The notes under the pieces were generated by a model. The model was given only the letters and a program-made list of their open reading frames with translations, had not been told where the DNA came from and searched no databases. A DNA stretch of 64,000 nt from Hordeum vulgare subsp. vulgare (taxonomy: Eukaryota; Streptophyta; Magnoliopsida; Poales; Poaceae): assembly GCF_904849725.1 (NCBI RefSeq), contig NC_058519.1:575825669-575889668 (forward strand), written 5' to 3'. A program made the translations under genes and the position numbers. Of this stretch, positions 55,550-64,000 are shown one piece after another (positions within the stretch are counted from its first letter, which is position 1; every line of letters begins with the position of its first letter).

Positions 55550-55668
55550 GGATGCGATCATACCAGCTCTAAAGCACCGGATCCCATCCGAACTCCGAAG
55601 TTAAGCGTGCTTGGGCGAGAGTAGTACTAGGATGGGTGACCTCCTGGGAAGTCCTCGTGTTGCATTCC
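55550..55668 (+). rRNA. 5S rRNA: 5S rRNA gene (trimer type C)
   Basis: A19T and A40C. Unit 301 bp. Confidence 0.95.
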
Positions 55669-55850
55669 CCTTTTTAAATATATTTTTGCGCCACGTGACA
55701 AGGATGACGCGGGAGCGTGATCTATATGACCTCATTTTCTTATTTTTGACGATTACTGTGTGACTTTTCCCACCGCGCTTGACACCCAACGACTAGTAGT
55801 AGTAGTAGTAGTAGGGGCAAGCATAAGGAACAAATAGATAGTTGCATGTC

Positions 55851-55969
55851 GGATGCGATCATACCAGCACTAAAGCACCGGATCCCATCAGAACTCCGAA
55901 GTTAAGCGTGCTTGGGCGAGAGTAGTACTAGGATGGGTGACCTCCTCGGAAGTCCTTGTGTTGCATTCC
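55851..55969 (+). rRNA. 5S rRNA: 5S rRNA gene (trimer type A)
   Basis: G97C and C107T; GATCACTG and CTTGAAACCC in spacer. Unit 313 bp. Confidence 0.95.
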
Positions 55970-56163
55970 CCTTTTTAAATATATTTTTGCGCCACGTGAC
56001 AAGGATGACGCGGGAGCGTGATCTATATGACCTCATTTTCTTATTTTTGACGATCACTGTGTGACTTTTCCCACCGCGCTTGAAACCCAACGACTAGTAG
56101 TAGTAGTGGTAGTAGTAGTAGTAGTAGGGGCAAGCATAAGGAACAAATAGATAGTTGCATGTC

Positions 56164-56282
56164 GGATGCGATCATACCAGCACTAAAGCACCGGATCCCA
56201 TCAGAACTCCGAAGTTAACCGTGCTTGGGCGAGAGTAGTACTAGGATGGGTGACCTCCTGGGAAGTCCTCGTGTTGCATTCC
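56164..56282 (+). rRNA. 5S rRNA: 5S rRNA gene (trimer type B)
   Basis: G56C. Unit 331 bp, (TAG)17. Confidence 0.94.
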
Positions 56283-56407
56283 CCTTTTTAAATATATTTT
56301 TGCGCCACGTGACAAGGATGACGCGGGACCGTGATCTATATGACCTCATTTTCTTATTTTTGACGATTACTGTGTGACTTTTCCCACCGCGCTTGACACC
56401 CAACGAC

Positions 56408-56458
<51 letters not shown>

Positions 56459-56494
56459 GGGCAAGCATAAGGAACAAATAGATAGTTGCATGTC

Positions 56495-56613
56495 GGATGC
56501 GATCATACCAGCTCTAAAGCACCGGATCCCATCCGAACTCCGAAGTTAAGCGTGCTTGGGCGAGAGTAGTACTAGGATGGGTGACCTCCTGGGAAGTCCT
56601 CGTGTTGCATTCC
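56495..56613 (+). rRNA. 5S rRNA: 5S rRNA gene (trimer type C)
   Basis: A19T and A40C. Unit 301 bp; second copy of the type. Confidence 0.95.
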
Positions 56614-56795
56614 CCTTTTTAAATATATTTTTGCGCCACGTGACAAGGATGACGCGGGAGCGTGATCTATATGACCTCATTTTCTTATTTTTGACGATTA
56701 CTGTGTGACTTTTCCCACCGCGCTTGACACCCAACGACTAGTAGTAGTAGTAGTAGTAGGGGCAAGCATAAGGAACAAATAGATAGTTGCATGTC

Positions 56796-56914
56796 GGATG
56801 CGATCATACCAGCACTAAAGCACCGGATCCCATCAGAACTCCGAAGTTAAGCGTGCTTGGGCGAGAGTAGTACTAGGATGGGTGACCTCCTCGGAAGTCC
56901 TTGTGTTGCATTCC
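56796..56914 (+). rRNA. 5S rRNA: 5S rRNA gene (trimer type A)
   Basis: G97C and C107T. Unit 313 bp; third copy of the type. Confidence 0.95.
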
Positions 56915-57108
56915 CCTTTTTAAATATATTTTTGCGCCACGTGACAAGGATGACGCGGGAGCGTGATCTATATGACCTCATTTTCTTATTTTTGACGATC
57001 ACTGTGTGACTTTTCCCACCGCGCTTGAAACCCAACGACTAGTAGTAGTAGTGGTAGTAGTAGTAGTAGTAGGGGCAAGCATAAGGAACAAATAGATAGT
57101 TGCATGTC

Positions 57109-57227
57109 GGATGCGATCATACCAGCACTAAAGCACCGGATCCCATCAGAACTCCGAAGTTAACCGTGCTTGGGCGAGAGTAGTACTAGGATGGGTGACC
57201 TCCTGGGAAGTCCTCGTGTTGCATTCC
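57109..57227 (+). rRNA. 5S rRNA: 5S rRNA gene (trimer type B)
   Basis: G56C. Unit 331 bp; (TAG)17 as in 56164. Confidence 0.94.
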
Positions 57228-57352
57228 CCTTTTTAAATATATTTTTGCGCCACGTGACAAGGATGACGCGGGACCGTGATCTATATGACCTCATTTTCTT
57301 ATTTTTGACGATTACTGTGTGACTTTTCCCACCGCGCTTGACACCCAACGAC

Positions 57353-57403
<51 letters not shown>

Positions 57404-57439
57404 GGGCAAGCATAAGGAACAAATAGATAGTTGCATGTC

Positions 57440-57558
57440 GGATGCGATCATACCAGCTCTAAAGCACCGGATCCCATCCGAACTCCGAAGTTAAGCGTGC
57501 TTGGGCGAGAGTAGTACTAGGATGGGTGACCTCCTGGGAAGTCCTCGTGTTGCATTCC
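57440..57558 (+). rRNA. 5S rRNA: 5S rRNA gene (trimer type C)
   Basis: A19T and A40C. Unit 301 bp; last copy of the type. Confidence 0.95.
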
Positions 57559-57740
57559 CCTTTTTAAATATATTTTTGCGCCACGTGACAAGGATGACGC
57601 GGGAGCGTGATCTATATGACCTCATTTTCTTATTTTTGACGATTACTGTGTGACTTTTCCCACCGCGCTTGACACCCAACGACTAGTAGTAGTAGTAGTA
57701 GTAGGGGCAAGCATAAGGAACAAATAGATAGTTGCATGTC

Positions 57741-57859
57741 GGATGCGATCATACCAGCACTAAAGCACCGGATCCCATCAGAACTCCGAAGTTAAGCGTG
57801 CTTGGGCGAGAGTAGTACTAGGATGGGTGACCTCCTCGGAAGTCCTTGTGTTGCATTCC
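57741..57859 (+). rRNA. 5S rRNA: 5S rRNA gene (trimer type A)
   Basis: G97C and C107T, but the spacer has reverted to GATTACTG while keeping CTTGAAACCC. Unit 313 bp. Confidence 0.95.
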
Positions 57860-58053
57860 CCTTTTTAAATATATTTTTGCGCCACGTGACAAGGATGACG
57901 CGGGAGCGTGATCTATATGACCTCATTTTCTTATTTTTGACGATTACTGTGTGACTTTTCCCACCGCGCTTGAAACCCAACGACTAGTAGTAGTAGTGGT
58001 AGTAGTAGTAGTAGTAGGGGCAAGCATAAGGAACAAATAGATAGTTGCATGTC

Positions 58054-58172
58054 GGATGCGATCATACCAGCACTAAAGCACCGGATCCCATCAGAACTTC
58101 GAAGTTAACCGTGCTTGGGCGAGAGTAGTACTAGGATGGGTGACCTCCTGGGAAGTCCTCGTGTTGCATTCC
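58054..58172 (+). rRNA. 5S rRNA: 5S rRNA gene (trimer type B)
   Basis: C46T and G56C. Unit 304 bp. Confidence 0.94.
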
Positions 58173-58357
58173 CCTTTTTAAATATATTTTTGCGCCACGT
58201 GACAAGGATGACGCGGGACCGTGATCTATATGACCTCATTTTCTTATTTTTGACGATTACTGTGTGACTTTTCCCACCGCGCTTGACACCCAACGACTAG
58301 TAGTAGTAGTAGTAGTAGTAAGGGCAAGCATAAGGAACAAATAGATAGTTGCATGTC

Positions 58358-58476
58358 GGATTCGATCATACCAGCACTAAAGCACCGGATCCAATCAGAA
58401 CTCTAAAGTTAAGCGTGCTTGGGCGAGAGTAGTACTAGGATGGGTGACCTCCTGGGAAGTCCTCGTGTTGCATTCC
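58358..58476 (+). rRNA. 5S rRNA: 5S rRNA gene, diverged
   Basis: G5T, C36A, C47T and G48A. It occupies the type C slot but is not type C. Unit 316 bp. Confidence 0.9.
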
Positions 58477-58601
58477 CCTTTTTAAATATATTTTTGCGCC
58501 ACGTGACAAGGATGACGCGGGAGCGTGATCTATATGACCTCATTTTCTTATTTTTGACGATTACTGTGTGACTTTTCCCACCGCGCTTGACACCCAACGA
58601 C

Positions 58602-58637
<36 letters not shown>

Positions 58638-58673
58638 GGGCAAGCATAAGGAACAAATAGATAGTTGCATGTC

Positions 58674-58792
58674 AGATGCGATCATACCAGCACTAAAGCA
58701 CCGGATCCCATCAGAACTCCGAAGTTAAGCGTGCTTGGGCGAGAGTAGTACTAGGATGGGTGACCTCCTGGGAAGTCCTCGTGTTGCATTCC
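58674..58792 (+). rRNA. 5S rRNA: 5S rRNA gene
   Basis: G1A at the start site (GTCAGATGCG). Unit 337 bp; tract with several GAG triplets. Confidence 0.94.
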
Positions 58793-58917
58793 CCTTTTTA
58801 AATATATTTTTGCGCCACGTGACAAGGATGACGCGGGACCGTGATCTATATGACCTCATTTTCTTATTTTTGACGATTACTGTGTGACTTTTCCCACCGC
58901 GCTTGACACCCAACGAC

Positions 58918-58974
58918 TAATAGTAGTAGTAGTAGTAGTAGTAGTAGTAGGAGTAGGAGTAGGAGTAGTAGTAG
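58918..58974 (+). repeat. TAG tract interrupted by GAG triplets
   Basis: Begins TAATAG and holds three GAG triplets. Similar GAG-containing tracts with a GGGGAAAGC flank recur in the 59.5, 59.9, 60.5 and 60.9 kb spacers. Confidence 0.9.
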
Positions 58975-59010
58975 GGGAAAGCATAAGGAACAAATAGATA
59001 GTTGCATGTC

Positions 59011-59129
59011 GGATGCGATCATACCAGCACTAAAGCACCGGATCCCATCAGAACTTCGAAGTTAAGCGTGCTTGGGCGAGAGTAGTACTAGGATGGGTGA
59101 CCTCCTGGGAAGTCCTCGTGTTGCATTCC
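59011..59129 (+). rRNA. 5S rRNA: 5S rRNA gene
   Basis: C46T; the base after +119 is T (TTCCTCTTTTT). Unit 301 bp. Confidence 0.95.
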
Positions 59130-59311
59130 TCTTTTTAAATATATTTTTGCGCCACGTGACAAGGATGACGCGGGAGCGTGATCTATATGACCTCATTTTC
59201 TTATTTTTGACGATTACTGTGTGACTTTTCCCACCGCGCTTGACACCCAACGACTAGTAGTAGTAGTAGTAGTAGGGGCAAGCATAAGGAACAAATAGAT
59301 AGTTGCATGTC

Positions 59312-59430
59312 GGATGCGATCATACCAGCACTAAAGCACGGGATCCCATCAGAACTACGAAGTTAAGCGTGCTTGTGCGAGAGTAGTACTAGGATGGGTG
59401 ACCTCCTGGGAAGTCCTCGTGTTGCATTCC
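59312..59430 (+). rRNA. 5S rRNA: 5S rRNA gene
   Basis: C29G, C46A and G65T. Unit 334 bp. Confidence 0.92.
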
Positions 59431-59558
59431 CCTTTTTAAATATATTTTTGCGCCACGTGACAAGGATGACGCGGGACCGTGATCTATATGACCTCATTTT
59501 CTTATTTTTGACGATTACTGTGTGACTTTTCCCACCGCGCTTGACACCCAACGACTAA

Positions 59559-59591
<33 letters not shown>

Positions 59592-59645
59592 GAGTAGTAG
59601 TAGTAGTAGGGGAAAGCATAAGGAACAAATAGATAGTTGCATGTC

Positions 59646-59764
59646 GGATGCGATCATACCAACACTAAAGCACCGGATCCCATCAGAACTCCGAAGTTAA
59701 GCGTGCTTGGGCGAGAGTAGTACTAGGATGGGTGACCTCCTGGGAAGTCCTCGTGTTGCATTCC
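59646..59764 (+). rRNA. 5S rRNA: 5S rRNA gene
   Basis: G17A. First T run broken (CCTTGTTAAAT). Unit 346 bp. Confidence 0.95.
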
Positions 59765-59892
59765 CCTTGTTAAATATATTTTTGCGCCACGTGACAAGGA
59801 TGACGCGGGAACGTGATCTATATGACCTCATTTTCTTATTTTTGACGATTACTGTGTGACTTTTCCCACCGCGCTTGACACCCAACGACTAA

Positions 59893-59940
<48 letters not shown>

Positions 59941-59991
59941 GAGTAGTAGTAGTAGGGGAAAGCATAAGGAACAAATAGATAGTTGCATGTC

Positions 59992-60110
59992 GGATGCGAT
60001 CATACCAGCACTAAAGCACCGGATCCCATCAGAACTTCGAAGTTAAGCGTGCTTGGGCGAGAGTAGTACTAGGATGGGTGACCTCCTGGGAAGTCCTCGT
60101 GTTGCATTCC
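59992..60110 (+). rRNA. 5S rRNA: 5S rRNA gene
   Basis: C46T. Unit 301 bp; spacer GGGAGTGTG. Confidence 0.96.
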
Positions 60111-60292
60111 CCTTTTTAAATATATTTTTGCGCCACGTGACAAGGATGACGCGGGAGTGTGATCTATATGACCTCATTTTCTTATTTTTGACGATTACTG
60201 TGTGACTTTTTCCACCGCGCTTGACACCCAACGACTAGTAGTAGTAGTAGTAGTAGGGGCAAGCATAAGGAACAAATAGATAGTTGCATGTC

Positions 60293-60411
60293 GGATGCGA
60301 TCATACCAGCACTAAAGCACCGGATCCCATCAGAACTCCGAAGTTAAGCGTGCTTGGGCGAGAGTAGTACTAGGATGGGTGACCTCCTGGGAAGTCCTCG
60401 TGTTGCATTCC
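60293..60411 (+). rRNA. 5S rRNA: 5S rRNA gene
   Basis: Consensus gene. Unit 342 bp; spacer has lost one C (GACACCAACG). Confidence 0.97.
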
Positions 60412-60538
60412 CCTTTTTAAATATATTTTTGCGCCACGTGACAAGGATGACGCGGGACCGTGATCTATATGACCTCATTTTCTTATTTTTGACGATTACT
60501 GTGTGACTTTTCCCACCGCGCTTGACACCAACGACTAA

Positions 60539-60580
<42 letters not shown>

Positions 60581-60634
60581 GAGTAGTAGTAGTAGTAGGG
60601 GAAAGCATAAGGAACAAATAGATAGTTGCATGTC

Positions 60635-60753
60635 GGATGCGATCATACCAGCACTAAAGCACCGGATCCCATCAGAACTCCGAAGTTAAGCGTGCTTGGG
60701 CGAGAGTAGTACTAGGATGGGTGACCTCCTAGGAAGTCCTCGTGTTGCATTCC
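60635..60753 (+). rRNA. 5S rRNA: 5S rRNA gene
   Basis: G97A. Unit 337 bp; downstream TTTTTAGATATA. Confidence 0.95.
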
Positions 60754-60881
60754 CCTTTTTAGATATATTTTTGCGCCACGTGACAAGGATGACGCGGGAC
60801 CGTGATCTATATGACCTCATTTTCTTATTTTTGACGATTACTGTGTGACTTTTCCCACCGCGCTTGACACCCAACGACTAA

Positions 60882-60917
<36 letters not shown>

Positions 60918-60971
60918 GAGTAGTAGTAGTAGTAGTGGAAACCATAAGGAACAAATAGATAGTTGCATGTC

Positions 60972-61090
60972 GGATGCGATCATACCAGCACTAAAGCACC
61001 GGATCCCATCAGAACTCCGAAGTTAACCGTGCTTGGGCGAGAGTAGTACTAGGATGGGTGACCTCCTCGGAAGTCCTCGTGTTGCATTCC
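60972..61090 (+). rRNA. 5S rRNA: 5S rRNA gene, type A/B hybrid
   Basis: Carries G56C (type B) and G97C (type A), with the type A spacer markers CTTGAAACCC and TGG, but not C107T. It looks like a recombinant of the trimer types seen at 54924-58172. Unit 319 bp. Confidence 0.93.
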
Positions 61091-61290
61091 CCTTTTTAAA
61101 TATATTTTTGCGCCACGTGACAAGGATGACGCGGGAGCGTGATCTATATGACCTCATTTTCTTATTTTTGACAATTACTGTGTGACTTTTCCCACCGCGC
61201 TTGAAACCCAACGACTAGTAGTAGTAGTGGTAGTAGTAGTAGTAGTAGTAGTAGGGGCAAACATAAGGAACAAATAGATAGTTGCATGTC

Positions 61291-61347
61291 GGATGCGATC
61301 ATACCAGCACTAAAGCACCGGATCAGGAAGTCCTCGTGTTGCATTCC
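61291..61347 (+). pseudogene. 5S rRNA: 5S pseudogene, 62-nt internal deletion
   Basis: Gene start to CACCGGATC is joined to AGGAAGTCC, so all of box A, IE and box C are gone. The A before GGAAG suggests a parent with G97A (CTAGGAAG), as in 60635. Unit 245 bp. Confidence 0.92.
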
Positions 61348-61535
61348 CCTTTTTAAATATATTTTTGCGCCACGTGACAAGGATGACGCGGGACCGTGAT
61401 CTATATGACCTCATTTTCTTATTTTTGACGATTATTGTGTGACTTTTCCCACCGCGCTTGACACCCAACGACTAGTAGTAGTAGTAGTAGTAGTAGTAAG
61501 GGCAAGCATAAGGAACAAATAGATAGTTGCATGTC

Positions 61536-61654
61536 GGATCCGATCATACCAACACTAAAGCACCGGATCCCATCAGAACTCTGAAGTTAAGCGTGCTTGG
61601 GCGAGAGTAGTACTAGGATGGGTGACCTCCTGGGAAGTCCTCGTGTTGCATTCC
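61536..61654 (+). rRNA. 5S rRNA: 5S rRNA gene
   Basis: G5C, G17A and C47T. Unit 316 bp; spacer CTTGATACCC. Confidence 0.92.
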
Positions 61655-61851
61655 CCTTTTTAAATATATTTTTGCGCCACGTGACAAGGATGACGCGGGA
61701 GCGTGATCTATATGACCTCATTTTCTTATTTTTGACGATTACTGTGTGACTTTTCCCACCGCGCTTGATACCCAACGACTAGTAGTAGTAGTGGTAGTAG
61801 TAGTAGTAGTAGTAGGGGAAAGCATAAGGAACAAATAGATAGTTGCATGTC

Positions 61852-61970
61852 GGATGCGATCATACTAGCACTAAAGCACCGGATCCCATCAGAACTCCGA
61901 AGTTAAGCGTGCTTGGGCGAGAGTAGTACTAGGATGGGTGACCTCCTGGGAAGTCCTCGTGTTGCATTCC
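61852..61970 (+). rRNA. 5S rRNA: 5S rRNA gene
   Basis: C15T. Unit 301 bp. Confidence 0.95.
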
Positions 61971-62152
61971 CCTTTTTAAATATATTTTTGCGCCACGTGA
62001 CAAGGATGACGCGGGACCGTGATCTATATGACCTCATTTTCTTATTTTTGACGATTACTGTGTGACTTTTCCCACCGCGCTTGACACCCAACGACTAGTA
62101 GTAGTAGTAGTAGTAGGGGCAAGCATAAGGAACAAATAGATAGTTGCATGTC

Positions 62153-62271
62153 GGATGCGATCATACCAGCACTAAAGCACCGGATCCCATCAGAACTCCG
62201 AAGTTAAGCGTGCTTGGGCGAGAGTAGTACTAGGATGGGTGACCTCCTGGGAAGTCCTCGTGTTGCATTCC
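62153..62271 (+). rRNA. 5S rRNA: 5S rRNA gene
   Basis: Consensus. Unit 319 bp; tract has AAT and TTG changes. Confidence 0.97.
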
Positions 62272-62471
62272 CCTTTTTAAATATATTTTTGCGCCACGTG
62301 ACAAGGATGACGCGGGAGCGTGATCTATATGACCTCATTTTCTTATTTTTGACGATTACTGTGTGACTTTTCCCACCGCGCTTGACACCCAACGACTAGT
62401 AGTAGTAGTAGTAATAGTAGTAGTAGTTGTAGTAGGGGCCAGCATAAGGAACAAATAGATAGTTGCATGTC

Positions 62472-62590
62472 GGATGTGATCATACCAGCACTAAAGCACC
62501 GGATCCCATCAGAACTCCGAAGTTAAGCGTGCTTGGGCGAGAGTAGTACTAGGATGGGTGACCTCGTGGGAAGTCCTTGTGTTGCATTCC
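62472..62590 (+). rRNA. 5S rRNA: 5S rRNA gene
   Basis: C6T, C95G and C107T. Unit 313 bp; tract has a TGG triplet. Confidence 0.93.
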
Positions 62591-62784
62591 CCTTTTTAAA
62601 TATATTTTTGCGCCACGTGACAAGGATGACGCGGGAGCGTGATCTATATGACCTCATTTTCTTATTTTTGACGATTACTGTGTGACTTTTCCCACCACGC
62701 TTGACACCCAACGACTAGTAGTAGTAGTGGTAGTAGTAGTAGTAGTAGGGGCAAGCATAAGGAACAAATAGATAGTTGCATGTC

Positions 62785-62903
62785 GGATGCGATCATAGCA
62801 GCACTAAAGCACCGGATCCCATCAGAACTCCGAAGTTAAGCGTGCTTGGGCGAGAGTAGTACTAGGATGGGTGACCTCCTGGGAAGTCCTCGTGTTGCAT
62901 TCC
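62785..62903 (+). rRNA. 5S rRNA: 5S rRNA gene
   Basis: C14G. First T run is longer (CCCTTTTTTAAA). Unit 301 bp. Confidence 0.95.
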
Positions 62904-63085
62904 CTTTTTTAAATATATTTTTGCGCCACGTGACAAGGATGACGCGGGAGCGTGATCTATATGACCTCATTTTCTTATTTATGACGATTACTGTGTGACT
63001 TTTCCCACCGCGCTTGACACCCAACGACTAGTAGTAGTAGTAGTAGTAAGGGCAAGCATAAGGAACAAATATATAGTTGCATGTC

Positions 63086-63204
63086 GGATGCGATCATACC
63101 AGCACTAAAGCACCGGATCCCATCAGAACTCCGAAGTTAAGCGTGCTTGGGCGAGAGTAGTACTAGGATGGGTGACCTCCTGGGAAGTCCTCGTGTTGCA
63201 TTCC
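63086..63204 (+). rRNA. 5S rRNA: 5S rRNA gene
   Basis: Consensus gene; flank AAATATATAG. Unit 313 bp; spacer GATGATGCGGG. Confidence 0.97.
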
Positions 63205-63329
63205 CCTTTTTAAATATATTTTTGCGCCACGTGACAAGGATGATGCGGGAGCGTGATCTATATGACCTCATTTTCTTATTTTTGACGATTACTGTGTGAC
63301 TTTTCCCACCGCGCTTGACACCCAACGAC

Positions 63330-63362
<33 letters not shown>

Positions 63363-63398
63363 GGGCAAGCATAAGGAACAAATAGATAGTTGCATGTC

Positions 63399-63492
63399 GG
63401 ATGCGATCATACCAGCACTAAAGCACCGGATCCCATCAGAACTCCGAAGTTAAGCGTGCTTGGGCGAGAGTAGTACTAGGATGGGTGACCTC
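63399..63492 (+). pseudogene. 5S rRNA: 5S pseudogene, 3' end deleted
   Basis: Gene is intact to GGGTGACCTC (+94) and then jumps into spacer at TATTTTTGCG. The last 25 nt of the gene and the first T run are lost, so the terminal stem cannot form. The control region remains, so a short 3'-aberrant transcript is conceivable. Unit 363 bp. Confidence 0.92.
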
Positions 63493-63605
63493 TATTTTTG
63501 CGCCACGTGACAAGGATGACGCGGGAGCGTGATCTATATGACCTCATTTTCTTATTTTTGACGATTACTGTGTGACTTTTCCCACCGCGCTTGACACCCA
63601 ACGAC

Positions 63606-63725
<120 letters not shown>

Positions 63726-63761
63726 GGGCAAGCATAAGGAACAAATAGATAGTTGCATGTC

Positions 63762-63880
63762 GGATGCGATCATACCAGCACTAAAGCACCGGATCTCATC
63801 AGAACTCCGAAGTTAAGCGTGCTTGGGCGAGAGTAGTACTAGGATGGGTGACCTCCTGGGAAGTCCTCGTGTTGCATTCC
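63762..63880 (+). rRNA. 5S rRNA: 5S rRNA gene (last in window)
   Basis: C35T, which removes GGATCC. Its spacer is cut by the window edge before the TAG tract. Confidence 0.95.
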
Positions 63881-64000
63881 CCTTTTTAAATATATTTTTG
63901 CGCCACGTGACAAGGATGACGCGGGAGCGTGATCTATATGACCTCATTTTCTTATTTTTGACGATCACTGTGTGACTTTTCCCACCGCGCTTGACACCCA

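Larger units (their letters stand above)
54924..58357 (+). repeat. Trimeric higher-order repeat (A-B-C), three full copies plus A-B
   Basis: Copies start at 54924 (927 bp), 55851 (945 bp), 56796 (945 bp) and 57741 (A and B only). Types: A = G97C+C107T, B = G56C, C = A19T+A40C. Copies 2 and 3 have identical unit lengths 313/331/301. Confidence 0.93.

Overview
This window is one uninterrupted tandem array of plant nuclear 5S ribosomal DNA. I count 206 gene starts plus one 3' gene fragment at the left edge. All are on the + strand and head to tail, with a mean unit of about 310 bp, a modal unit of 292 bp and a range of 216 to 442 bp. I see no protein-coding gene, transposon, inversion or other RNA gene. 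The gene carries the plant 5S hallmarks (GGATGCGATC 5' end, BamHI-type GGATCC at +30, box A / intermediate element / box C). The TAAAGCACC and CTCCGAAGTT forms fit grasses. Every spacer holds a (TAG)n trinucleotide tract, which I recall from barley-type (Hordeum, Triticeae) 5S units. The organism is therefore most likely a Triticeae grass, probably barley or a close relative. That assignment is an inference from memory, not a search.

Unit layout, using the first complete unit: gene 235-353; two T5 runs that should end RNA polymerase III transcription (356-360, 368-372); a conserved AT-rich then GC-richer spacer with a CACGTG motif (377-382); a (TAG)n tract (479-511); and a conserved 5' flank ending in C at -1 of the next gene. 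Nearly all unit-length variation comes from the TAG count (about 4 to 54 triplets).

Region by region: 1-23 kb is built from reused multi-unit modules, including an eight-unit stretch repeated 4.27 kb away, an almost exact six-unit tandem duplication (12807-16527) and a copy of the left end about 17.5 kb away. 23-30 kb has short units and a module pairing a box C variant (G89C) with a one-base-deleted gene. 30-46 kb holds further block duplications, including a 1.82-kb six-unit tandem pair and copies about 5.2 kb apart. 46-48 kb has four consecutive 322-bp near-identical monomers. 48-64 kb is the most degraded part. It contains all four grossly deleted genes, one spacer missing its terminator, compound TAG tracts, and a trimeric higher-order repeat at 54924-58357.

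By eye, about 46 genes match the consensus exactly, and most others carry one or two changes. Shared private changes and unit-length ladders show how blocks were copied. Gene substitutions are numbered from +1 of each gene; 'unit' is the distance to the next gene start. All variant calls were made by eye and could miss a change.
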